In this document: positions 43,993 to 53,200 of the stretch, piece after piece
Layout of the letters: every line of letters begins with the position of its first letter
How positions within the stretch are numbered: the first letter of the stretch is position 1
Assembly (NCBI GenBank): GCA_026391735.1
Contig: JAPLDL010000020.1
Coordinates: 1-64,000 of the forward strand
Source of the DNA: Bacteroidota bacterium
Lineage (GTDB): Bacteria > Bacteroidota > Bacteroidia > Bacteroidales > FEN-979
Direction: 5' to 3'
Length of the DNA stretch: 64,000 nt
Position numbers and translations under genes: made by a program
Notes under the pieces: generated by a model
Databases searched by the model: none
What the model was told of the DNA's origin: nothing
The model's input: only the letters and a program-made list of their open reading frames with translations

Positions 43993-44790
43993 TTATTTAT
44001 TAAAGGTTTGTACAAGGAACTCCGAAAGTTCTGAGGCGCTTACCCTCTCAACCATTTTTCCGTCCATACTGTAAGAGATAGTTCCACGTTCTTCGGAGAT
44101 CACAATGGCGATTGCATCTGATTTTTCGGTGAGTCCAATCGCGGCTCTGTGCCTGAGACCATACCATGAAGGGATGGAACTTTGTTTTGAGACAGGGAGG
44201 ATACATCTTGCGGCCATGATTGTATCGCCTACGATCACCACGGCGCCGTCATGCAGAGGGCCATTCTTGAAAAATATGGATTCAAGCATGATTTCCGATA
44301 TCCTCGAACCAACAAGCTGACCTGTTTCAATAAATGACGCGAGCTGGCTTTCTCTTGCGATAACTATTAGCGCTCCGGTTTTTGCCTCGGCCATTTTCTG
44401 GCAAGCCATGACAATGATATCTATACTTGCAATGAAGGGATCGTTGACTTTGAGTTTCCAGAAAAGGAATCTGCGGGTGCGGTTATGGATGATCCTTGTA
44501 TTCCCAAGCATAAGAAGAAATTGCCTGATCTCTGGCTGGAAAACCACGACCAGTGCAATAACCCCGACACTGATAAACTGACCCAGAATCTCGCTTAAGA
44601 GCTGCATCTGGAAAGCCTTAACTACTTTCCATATAAGGTAAACAGCTATAATCCCTATGAAAATCCTGATGGCAGCGGTCCCTTTCACAAGATTGTATAC
44701 TTCATAAAGCAGGATGGCAAACAGGATGATATCGACCAGGTCGACAACTCTGAGATTAAATAATCCGCTGATAGTTAATAAATGAAACAT
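43993..44790 (-). CDS. cdaA: Diadenylate cyclase (c-di-AMP synthase)
   Basis: This 265-residue membrane enzyme makes c-di-AMP from two ATP. Three hydrophobic segments (about 17-37, 41-57 and 69-88) precede the DAC domain (about 110-255), which has DGA (181-183) and GLRHRAA (211-217) at the active site. This matches the CdaA type. It lies 12 bases after folP and is probably co-transcribed. c-di-AMP would connect to cell-wall and osmotic control. Confidence 0.95.
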   Translation of the reverse strand: MFHLLTISGLFNLRVVDLVDIILFAILLYEVYNLVKGTAAIRIFIGIIAVYLIWKVVKAFQMQLLSEILGQFISVGVIALVVVFQPEIRQFLLMLGNTRIIHNRTRRFLFWKLKVNDPFIASIDIIVMACQKMAEAKTGALIVIARESQLASFIETGQLVGSRISEIMLESIFFKNGPLHDGAVVIVGDTIMAARCILPVSKQSSIPSWYGLRHRAAIGLTEKSDAIAIVISEERGTISYSMDGKMVERVSASELSEFLVQTFNK

Positions 44791-44802
44791 TTCCCGGGCT
44801 GT

Positions 44803-45654
44803 TTATTGTTCGATAGAATTTTCTTTTAATATTCCAATCAGTTTAACCGCTTCTGCTGCTTCTTTAACATCATGGACCCTCAGGATGGATGCCCCTTTCA
44901 TCAGGGCTATTGTGTTCAGAATACTGGTGCCGTTCAGCATATCTTCCGGGCTTCCTCCCAGTACTTTGCAGATCATGGATTTCCTTGAAAGGCCTGCCAA
45001 AACGGGTACTTCAAGGGAACATAGACTGTCGAGGCCCGAAAGAAGCCTGTAGTTGTGTCCAATGGTTTTGCCAAACCCGAACCCGGGATCAATGATGATA
45101 TCCCGAATGCCATGAGACCTGGCCTCAGCGATCTTTTTTTCAAAAAAGTAAGTGACCTCGGCCAGTACATTGGAATACGAGGGACTGACCTGCATATTCC
45201 AAGGATCTCCTTTCATATGCATAATGATATAAGGAACCTTAAGGGAGGCAACCGTTTCAAACATACCGGGTTCAAACCTGCCGCCGTAAATGTCATTTAC
45301 GATATCGGCTCCCTGTTCAACAACTGCCCGGGCGATCAGTGGTCTGTATGTGTCAACGGAAAGTATGACTGAAGGAAAACTATGGCGGATGGCCTTTACC
45401 GCAGGAAGAATCCTTTCCAGTTCACCGGTCTGGCATACATCACCAGCACCGGGCCGCGTTGAAACTGCGCCTATATCGATAATTGCAGCCCCCTCCCTGA
45501 GCATACATTCCACCTGTTTCAACTGGGAATCAACGGAAATAAACTGTCCTCCGTCGAAAAATGAATCGGGAGTGATGTTCAAAATGCCCATAATTGCAGG
45601 GACCGACAGGTTTAAAGGTTTGCCGTTGCAATGTATTATGCGCGGGGAATTCAT
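44803..45654 (-). CDS. folP: Dihydropteroate synthase
   Basis: This 283-residue TIM-barrel enzyme joins pterin pyrophosphate and p-aminobenzoate. Motifs: IMGILNITPDSFFDGG, IIDIGAVSTRPGA (folate-site loop), DIVNDIYGG and IIIDPGFGFGKTIGHN. Sulfonamides target this site. The ATG lies 4 bases after a TACCTTTG element, so its mRNA is probably leaderless. cdaA follows. Confidence 0.96.
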   Translation of the reverse strand: MNSPRIIHCNGKPLNLSVPAIMGILNITPDSFFDGGQFISVDSQLKQVECMLREGAAIIDIGAVSTRPGAGDVCQTGELERILPAVKAIRHSFPSVILSVDTYRPLIARAVVEQGADIVNDIYGGRFEPGMFETVASLKVPYIIMHMKGDPWNMQVSPSYSNVLAEVTYFFEKKIAEARSHGIRDIIIDPGFGFGKTIGHNYRLLSGLDSLCSLEVPVLAGLSRKSMICKVLGGSPEDMLNGTSILNTIALMKGASILRVHDVKEAAEAVKLIGILKENSIEQ

Positions 45655-45658
45655 TATA

Positions 45659-45666
45659 CAAAGGTA
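45659..45666 (-). promoter_or_regulatory. -7 element TACCTTTG of folP-cdaA, leaderless
   Basis: The element ends 4 bases before the folP ATG on the minus strand. Confidence 0.55.
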
Positions 45667-45681
45667 GGTAAAATCATGATC

Positions 45682-45709
45682 ATCACCAGCTGCCGAAGCA
45701 ATTGGTGAT
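45682..45709. other. Inverted repeat upstream of folP
   Basis: ATCACCA and TGGTGAT, 14 bases apart, lie about 20 bases behind the folP -7 element. This could be an operator or a weak hairpin. Confidence 0.3.
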
Positions 45710-45797
45710 CATGACATCACGACCGTTGTTAACTTATTTTTATAATTACAGGCAGGCCCGGCACTCTCCATACGGCAATTTTTTGTAATTTAGTCCA

Positions 45798-45828
45798 CCA
45801 GAAACCTGCAACCGGAAACCGGGACCCC
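45798..45828. repeat. Four heptanucleotide units (CCGGAAA-like)
   Basis: CCAGAAA, CCTGCAA, CCGGAAA and CCGGGAC belong to the same unit family as the coding array at 23717, here between folP and the DUF1599 gene. Confidence 0.7.
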
Positions 45829-45880
45829 ATTTCAATACGGGGAACCTATGGGACCCGGGGCAAACCTCATCAGCAATCAC

Positions 45881-46435
45881 ATGAGCGGAAATCCAAAAAC
45901 AGAAAAGGAATTTGAACATATTATAAGCCTGTGCCGAGATGTATTCATCACCAAGATGAAGGATTACGGTACAGCATGGCGAATACTTCGCACTCCTTCC
46001 GTCACCGACCAGATATATATCAAAGCCCGGAGGATCCGTAGCATAGACGACAAAGGGGTTCGGAAAGTTGAGGAAGGTGTGAAACCTGAATACATTGGGA
46101 TCGTCAATTATTCTGTCATGGCCCTGATCCAGCTCGAGCTGGGGACAGATGATAAACTTGAACTGACTGCCGATGAGGGGGAGAAGCTTTATACCAGGTA
46201 CATCTATGCTGCCCGTGATCTGATGCTTAATAAAAACCATGATTACGGGGAAGCCTGGAGAAATATGAGGATAAGTTCCCTTAACGATATTATTCTGATG
46301 AAACTCCTGAGAATAAAGCAGATCGAGGATAACAAGGGAATGACATTCATCTCAGAGGGTCTGGATGCCAACTATTATGATATTATTAACTATGCGATAT
46401 TCGCCCTGATCAGATTGGAATATGAAGGTTCTTAG
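45881..46435 (+). CDS. DUF1599 protein, two tandem copies of the domain
   Basis: This protein of about 184 residues consists of two copies of DUF1599, a Bacteroidetes family of unknown role. The halves match by eye: FITKMKDYGTAWRILRTPSVTDQIYIKARRIRSIDD against LMLNKNHDYGEAWRNMRISSLNDIILMKLLRIKQIED, each followed by a NY-rich end (IGIVNYSVMALIQLELG and YDIINYAIFALIRLEYE). ATG 45881 fits the family start. An upstream ATG (45848) adds 11 codons that look like repeat-derived sequence. The end overlaps the next gene by 14 bases. Confidence 0.85.
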   Translation: MSGNPKTEKEFEHIISLCRDVFITKMKDYGTAWRILRTPSVTDQIYIKARRIRSIDDKGVRKVEEGVKPEYIGIVNYSVMALIQLELGTDDKLELTADEGEKLYTRYIYAARDLMLNKNHDYGEAWRNMRISSLNDIILMKLLRIKQIEDNKGMTFISEGLDANYYDIINYAIFALIRLEYEGS

Positions 46436-47528
46436 AAACTGTTTCCGCATACTTATCGGACTGGTATTCATTTTCAGTAGTTTTGTCAAAGGTGTTGATC
46501 CCCTGGGAACAGCTTTCCGGATAGAAGATTATTTTGTCGCTTTTGGCATCCCCTGGGCTGGACAATTCGCCCTGGGTATTGCTATTGTCATGTGCATGCT
46601 GGAATTCATAACAGGAATCAGCCTTCTCCTGAACCTCTGGATTAAAAAGTCGGCTTGGTTGCTTCTCCTGCTCATGACTTATTTTACAGTCCTTACATTT
46701 ATCGATGCCATATGGAACCTGGTGCCCGATTGCGGTTGTTTCGGCGATGCGATCAAACTGACAAATGTCCAGACCTTTCTCAAGAACCTTGTGCTGATGG
46801 TCTTCGTTGTCCCCATTTTTATGTGGCGTAAAAAATACCGATCGGCCCATACTCTTCCATTTGATATAGCGCTTCTGTCTCTTGCAGCTTTTGCGTTTAT
46901 TTGGATGTCGGTATACAGTGTACGTCATCTCCCACTCATCGACTTTATGGCCTGGGGAAGAGGGAACAAAGTGAATAAGTCGGAAAGCCTTCCTGTTAAG
47001 TTCTTCGTGACTTATAAGAATAAAATGACAGGAGAGAAAAAGGAATATCTCGCTTCCAACTATCCATGGAACGACACGGTGTGGATGTCACAATGGGTAT
47101 TCGAAAGCCAGAGAGTTGAAGATCCAAATGCAGAGAAATCGGCAGGTCTGCTGGTTGAAGACATGCAGGGAAATGATGTTACGGCTTCGATACTTCAGAA
47201 AACAGATTACCAGTTTTTACTGATAATCTATAACCTTAAGGAAACAAACACTGAAGCTCTTCTTCGTATCCTGCCTTTCTATAAAAAGGCCCAGGCCAGC
47301 GGCATCTCTTTCATTTGCATAACCTCTGCCATGCCTGCCGAGGTCCGCAAATTCCGGTTTGCCCATGGTACGGCATTTGAGTTTTATAATGCCGATGACG
47401 TTATACTGAAAACCATGGTCAGGTCAAATCCGGGGCTGATCCTTCTCAAAGACGGTGTTGTAATCAATAAATGGGCATTCAGGGATTTTCCTGATTGGAA
47501 CCTCGTCAGTGAGAAATATTTTAAATGA
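46422..47528 (+). CDS. BT_3928-type DoxX-like membrane protein
   Basis: This 368-residue protein has four N-terminal membrane segments with the DoxX-like start LRNCFRILIGLVFIFSSFVKGVDPLGTAFRIEDYF and the Cys pair VPDCGCFGD, then a soluble thioredoxin-like domain (about 195-368). Family BT_3928 is known in Bacteroidales next to DUF1599 and tpiA, as here. The role is unknown, perhaps redox at the membrane. It overlaps DUF1599 upstream and the permease by 4 bases downstream. Confidence 0.88.
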   Translation: MKVLRNCFRILIGLVFIFSSFVKGVDPLGTAFRIEDYFVAFGIPWAGQFALGIAIVMCMLEFITGISLLLNLWIKKSAWLLLLLMTYFTVLTFIDAIWNLVPDCGCFGDAIKLTNVQTFLKNLVLMVFVVPIFMWRKKYRSAHTLPFDIALLSLAAFAFIWMSVYSVRHLPLIDFMAWGRGNKVNKSESLPVKFFVTYKNKMTGEKKEYLASNYPWNDTVWMSQWVFESQRVEDPNAEKSAGLLVEDMQGNDVTASILQKTDYQFLLIIYNLKETNTEALLRILPFYKKAQASGISFICITSAMPAEVRKFRFAHGTAFEFYNADDVILKTMVRSNPGLILLKDGVVINKWAFRDFPDWNLVSEKYFK

Positions 47529-48613
47529 TAAGCTTTATTTTCCAGCGGCTCGGCTATGGATTCCTTGTCCTTCTTGGAGTGGTTGTCGTGATATTCTTTC
47601 TGTTCAACATACTCCCGGGGGATCCTGCCCGGATGATGCTTGGGCAGAGGGCCGACAGCTCTTCTGTGGCGGCATTGAAAAAGGAACTTGGGACCGACAA
47701 ACCTTTGGCTGTTCAGTTTGTCTCTTACCTGAACGACCTCAGCCCTGTCTCATTCCACACGCTCAACCAGCCTGGAGGCAGCTTTAATTACGATCCAGCC
47801 AAATATGGCCTGCCCGTTTATTTCCTGGGGTCGCAAAAATACATGGTAGCCGTAAAATATCCCTGCCTGAGAAAGAGTTACCAGACCCGGAGAAATGTTT
47901 CCGAGTTGTTAATCGAAAGTTTCATCAATACATTCATTCTCGCGGTCGTGGCCATGCTCTTTGCACTTTTCGTGGGGATAGGCCTTGGTATCATTTGCGC
48001 CCTGCACAAGAATTCATTTATCGACCGTATTTCACTTGTGATTTCAGTTTTAGGTATGTCCCTCCCTTCTTTTTTTGCTGCCATCCTCATTGCCTGGATT
48101 TTTGCTTTCCTGCTTGGACATTATACCCACCTGAATATGGCAGGCAGCCTTTTCTCGGTCGATGACCTGGGACGAGGAGAATACCTGGATCTGAAGAACC
48201 TGATCCTTCCGGCATTGACCCTGGGCATAAGGCCTCTTGCAATCATTGTGGAACTCACACGGAATTCTCTGCTTGAAGTATTGTCGCAGGATTACATCCG
48301 CACAGCAAAGGCTAAAGGATTAAGCCCTCGCAGGATAATCCTGAAGCATGCCCTTAAGAATGCCCTTAACCCTGTTGTCACTGCGGCGACAGGATGGCTT
48401 GCATCCCTTTTGGCAGGAGCAGTTTTCGTGGAATATATTTTTGACTGGAAAGGAATAGGGCTTGTGATCGTGAACGCATTGGATAAATATGACTTTCCCG
48501 TGATCATGGGCGCGGTGCTGTTTATTTCGGTAATATTAATTTTAATTAATATATTGGCGGATATCCTTTACGGTGTAATCGATCCGAGAGTGAGATTAAC
48601 AAATGAAAAATAG
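47525..48613 (+). CDS. ABC transporter permease (DppB/OppB family)
   Basis: This 362-residue inner-membrane protein has an N-terminal segment (FIFQRLGYGFLVLLGVVVVIFFLFNILPGDPARMML) and the binding-protein-dependent transport motif in the EAA loop (RTAKAKGLSPRRIILKHALKNALNPV). About six membrane helices are visible. The family takes up di- and oligopeptides with a second permease, two ATPases and a binding protein. None of those is next to it, so it is an orphan subunit here. It is translationally coupled to BT_3928 (ATGA). Confidence 0.9.
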   Translation: MISFIFQRLGYGFLVLLGVVVVIFFLFNILPGDPARMMLGQRADSSSVAALKKELGTDKPLAVQFVSYLNDLSPVSFHTLNQPGGSFNYDPAKYGLPVYFLGSQKYMVAVKYPCLRKSYQTRRNVSELLIESFINTFILAVVAMLFALFVGIGLGIICALHKNSFIDRISLVISVLGMSLPSFFAAILIAWIFAFLLGHYTHLNMAGSLFSVDDLGRGEYLDLKNLILPALTLGIRPLAIIVELTRNSLLEVLSQDYIRTAKAKGLSPRRIILKHALKNALNPVVTAATGWLASLLAGAVFVEYIFDWKGIGLVIVNALDKYDFPVIMGAVLFISVILILINILADILYGVIDPRVRLTNEK

Positions 48614-48619
48614 AAAATT

Positions 48620-49378
48620 ATGAGAAAAAAAATCGTTGCCGGGAACTGGAAAATGAACAAGACCTTCCTGGAAGCCGAAGAACTGGTCGCACAAGTGGCA
48701 GAAGCCTTGGAAAAACGCAAACTGGATAATAAGGCTGTTGTATTGTGCCCCCCTTTCCCATACCTGGAGCTTACGACTGATATAGCTAAGGAGTCGAAAT
48801 TCCAGGTAGGCGCACAAAATGTATACCCCGAAGACAACGGCGCCTATACTGGAGAAGTAAGCCCCCCCATGCTGGAGTCTATGGAAGTTGAATACTGCAT
48901 CATAGGCCATTCAGAGCGAAGAAAATATTTTGCCGAGAACCATGATTTTCTGGCCCGTAAGCTGGATGCTCTTCTCAAACATAATATCATACCTATTTTC
49001 TGTTGCGGAGAGGTTCTGTCGGAACGCAAGGCTAAAAAACATTTCAAGGTGGTTGAAACGCAACTCAACGAATCCCTGTTCCACCTTAAAAAGGACGAGG
49101 TTTCAAATGTGGTCATTGCTTATGAACCCGTATGGGCAATTGGAACAGGGGTGAATGCTACAGCAGAAGAAGCCCAGGAAATGCATGCTTTCATACGTGG
49201 CCTGGTTGCAAAAAAATATTCAAAGAAACTTTCCGAAGAGATATCTATCCTCTACGGAGGAAGCTGTAATGCAAAAAATGCCAAAGAACTATTCAGCAAT
49301 CCCGACGTAGATGGCGGACTGATAGGCGGAGCTTCCCTTAAGTCTGAAGACTTTTTAGCTATTGTTGATGCTCTCTGA
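48620..49378 (+). CDS. tpiA: Triosephosphate isomerase
   Basis: This 252-residue glycolytic enzyme has the TIM-barrel motifs VAGNWKMNKT (substrate Asn and Lys), IIGHSERRKYF (catalytic His), AYEPVWAIGTG (catalytic Glu) and ILYGGSCNAKN. The stop shares a base with the prmA start, and it follows the permease by 6 bases. The same neighbours occur around tpiA elsewhere in Bacteroidales. Confidence 0.97.
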   Translation: MRKKIVAGNWKMNKTFLEAEELVAQVAEALEKRKLDNKAVVLCPPFPYLELTTDIAKESKFQVGAQNVYPEDNGAYTGEVSPPMLESMEVEYCIIGHSERRKYFAENHDFLARKLDALLKHNIIPIFCCGEVLSERKAKKHFKVVETQLNESLFHLKKDEVSNVVIAYEPVWAIGTGVNATAEEAQEMHAFIRGLVAKKYSKKLSEEISILYGGSCNAKNAKELFSNPDVDGGLIGGASLKSEDFLAIVDAL

Positions 49379-50208
49379 TGGAATACATTGAAGTCAGCAT
49401 AAGCGGGATTTTAGCGGAAAATGCAGAGATCCTGACAGCCAGGTTAAGCGATCTCGGATTCGAGAGTTTTACAGAAGAATGCGGAGGCGCCTTTTCCGCA
49501 TTCATTCCTCTGGATACTTTCGATATTTTGCAGGTTGCAAATTTTCTTGAGGACTATGCCGTCAAACTTGGGTTCCGTTATAAAGTCGAAAAGATTGCCC
49601 AGCAGAACTGGAACGCATTGTGGGAGTCGGAATACCAGGCTGTTAAAATCGGCAGGTGTTTTATACGTGCTCCCTTTCATGAACCTGATCCCGGCTCTGA
49701 ACTTGACCTGGTTATCGAACCAAAAATGTCGTTCGGAACAGCCCATCATGAGACGACACGCCTTATGATTGAGACCATGCTTCAGATCAGATTTAATGGC
49801 TGCCGGGTACTTGATATGGGAACCGGTACCGGGGTTCTGGGCATCATCGCTGCAAAATTAGGTGCAGCAGAGGTTGTGGCGATTGACAATGACGAATGGT
49901 CATTTCTGAACGCGCAGGAAAATGCAGCCAGGAATAATGTACCATCAATGACTGTCATTCATGGTGATGCTGCTGATATCCCTTCGGGCCGGTACAGTTT
50001 TATATTCGCCAATATCAATCGTAATGTTTTGCTGGACGATATGCCGGTTTATAACAGCTTTCTTGAAGATGGTGGATCACTTATACTTAGCGGATTTTAT
50101 GCCGAAGACATGGAAATTATTAAGCATGCCGCTGAATCCCTGGGGATGAAACAAATGCAATACAATACCCTGAATTATTGGGCCGTGGTCAGGTTTGAAA
50201 AATGCTAA
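49378..50208 (+). CDS. prmA: Ribosomal protein L11 methyltransferase
   Basis: This 276-residue enzyme methylates ribosomal protein L11. The N-terminal substrate-recognition domain (about 1-85) and the SAM-binding domain are visible, with GCRVLDMGTGTGVLGIIAAKLGA for motif I, VAIDNDEW for motif II and IFANINRNVLL for the active-site segment. It overlaps the giant protein gene by 7 bases. Confidence 0.93.
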   Translation: MEYIEVSISGILAENAEILTARLSDLGFESFTEECGGAFSAFIPLDTFDILQVANFLEDYAVKLGFRYKVEKIAQQNWNALWESEYQAVKIGRCFIRAPFHEPDPGSELDLVIEPKMSFGTAHHETTRLMIETMLQIRFNGCRVLDMGTGTGVLGIIAAKLGAAEVVAIDNDEWSFLNAQENAARNNVPSMTVIHGDAADIPSGRYSFIFANINRNVLLDDMPVYNSFLEDGGSLILSGFYAEDMEIIKHAAESLGMKQMQYNTLNYWAVVRFEKC

Positions 50209-53200
50209 AAAAAAGAATCTCTTTTTTTATATTGGTGTTGTTGCTGATGATTCTGCCTGGGCTGAAAGTTCAGTCTCAGAACCAGAGGACGACAAAATTT
50301 TCAGGCGATTCAACCAAATTTATCGGGGAATTGAACGGCCTCCTTTTTGGACTTTCCGATAACGACCAAAAGCTGGTACAACCGATCATGACCGGATTTG
50401 TCCAGAAATGGAACCAGGAAGCATTTAACCCTGCCACGAAAAAATTCATTTATTTTCTCTGCAACGAAATGCTTAAAAAGAAGATCCGGGCATTTCCTGA
50501 TTTTTTTAACTACATCAAAGCTTTGAATGTCTTCATGGATTCTCATCAGACCGAGTCAGTGTTTATCCCCTGGTCTGCCATCCTGAGACAGCTGATCCTG
50601 GATAAGAGCTCCAGAAATTTTATAAGCTTCCTGGATATAACTACCACCCTGTTTGGAGAGGGTGTGATGTACAAATCCCAGTCCACACAATGGAAAATGT
50701 TTCCTTCGAATTTTACTCTCCGCATGGATTCTGTTCCTGTTATTGAATTTTCAAAGGCCGACCTCATATGCCATGTCAATAAAGATTCCATGTTGATATA
50801 TGGCACACGTGGTGTGTTTTTCCCACTCTCCCTGCGCTGGGCAGGGCATGAAGGCAGAGTCGACTGGCAAAGGGCAGGACTTGAACCGGACCGCGTTTTT
50901 GCTGAACTCGATCAGTACCAGATAATGATGAGGTATTCAAAAATCACCGCCGATTCGGTCCACCTGTTTAATAAAAAATATTTCTCATCTCCCATATGCG
51001 GCCGCCTCATCGATAAAGTTCTCGTGGATGTGGATGAAGAAAAGGCTTCTTATCCCAGGTTTTATTCATACGATAAGGATATCAGCATACAAAACCTCTT
51101 CCATAATATGGATTATATTGGAGGTTTTTCGATGGAAGGCTCAAGGGTGCTGGGCTCAGGATCCCATAAAAGGGATGCAAGGATCATTTTAAGGAAAGGA
51201 GGTGAGGATTTTATCCTGATCAAGTCTCCTTCTTTTGTGATCCGCCCCAAAAAGGTCAATGCGGCGTCTGCATCCATTTCGATTTACCATGAATCGGATT
51301 CCATCTTCCATCCCGGGTTGGAAATGAAATATTTTGATTCTCTCAAGGAACTGACATTTACAAAAGATGTAAGGCTGAATTCAATCACCCCCTGGTTTGA
51401 TTCCTGGCATAAAATTGAGATCTACTGCGAGCAGGTACAGTGGAAACTGGATAGCCTGAAGCTTAATTTCAAGATGATGCCTGGACCGAATAAGCAAAGC
51501 AACGCGATTTTCGAATCATCAAATTATTATTCGCGAAACAGGTATGACAGACTGCAGGGAATGGATGATATTAATATTCTTAGCGTAATCAAGTCTTATA
51601 CCGACAAAAAGAAAACCAGGGACATCACTCTCGAAGAGCTCACCATACATATGCAAAAACCTACCGAACAAATCGAGGCTCAATTGCTGAAGCTTGCCGA
51701 CCGTGGCTTTTTAGTTTATGATTACGAAGATAAAGTTGCAAGAGTAAAAGACAAACTATACAATTATGTCAAGGCCAGGGATGGCAAAGCTGACTATGAT
51801 GAGATATTCTTTAATTCCAGTGTGACAAATGCAAGCAATGCTATTCTTGACCTGAGAAATTTCGACCTTAAAATCCAGGGTGTTAAGAGTGTTTTCATAA
51901 GTGATTCTCAGCATGTTGCAATTTATCCTCATGGCGATAGCCTGCGCCTTAAGAAAGACATGGATATGGCTTTTAACGGTTTGGTCAGAGCTGGATTTTT
52001 TGATTTTAAAGGCAAGGGGTTCTCTTTTGAATACAGTAGATTCAGGCTGAACCTACCCAATATAGATACCATGGAGTTTTACGTCCAAAGTAAAACCTGG
52101 GATCCGAAGACAGGAAAATTCCCTATAGTAAAGGTTAAAACCTCTCTACGGGATCTCGAAGGTAATATCGATATTGACCAGCCGGATAATAAAGCCGGAC
52201 TGAAAGCTCTTAAAGAGTACCCTATCTTTTATAATAAGAAAATTGCAAAGGTATTCTGGGACAAAAAGTATATTCAAAAAGGCGTATATGCCAAGGATAA
52301 GTTTTTCTTTGATGTAAATCCTTTCACGATTCAGAGCCTTGATGTTGTGCATACCGACAGCCTGAATTTCGGAGGTGCACTGACATCCGCGGGTATTTTT
52401 CCGCAAATAGTCCAGCCTCTGAAGGTCCGCCCGGATTATTCTCTTGGGTTTGAAAAAGATACCGGGCCCTCAGGACTACCTGTATACGGTGGTAAGGGTA
52501 CGTTCATTTCGAAAGTTGACCTGAGCGAACATGGGTTAAGGGGAGTAGGTACCTTGTTGTACCTTAATTCTACAGCCCATTCTGATTCTATCCTGTTTCT
52601 TCCCGACTCATTAAAGGCGTTTACAAAGAAGTTCTCCATGACCGAACAGCTTGCTGCTGTCGAGTATCCTGCTGTCGCTGCAGATTCGGTGAGACAGTTC
52701 TGGATGCCTTACAGGGATTCCATGATTGTGAGAACGGTTAAGAAGGAGATCCATATGTATAATGACCAGTCTACCTTTGGCGGGATGCTTGCACTGACTC
52801 CAAACCTGCTCTCGGGAAATGGCACGGTAAAGATAAAGGACGCTGAAATGGATTCAAAAGGCTTCAGGTTTAAGCGAAGGACTTTCGATGCACTGATAGC
52901 TAACTTCAGAATCAAATCATATGACCTCAACGACCTCACGATCTCTACTAAAAATTACCAGACCCATTTCGATTTTGATAAGAGGAGGGGTGAATTCAGA
53001 TCAAATGTGGGTATTTCAAAAGTCGAATTCCCGCTTAATAAATATGTGTGTTCAATGGATCGTTTCGATTGGATGATTGATAACGAGGAAATCTCACTTG
53101 CAAATGAGCAGAGCCGGAAAGCGATCTCCGATTCCTTAAGCCTCTCCCAGCTGATTGATGTGGGTTATACAGGCTCTGAATTTATTTCAGTTCATCCCCT

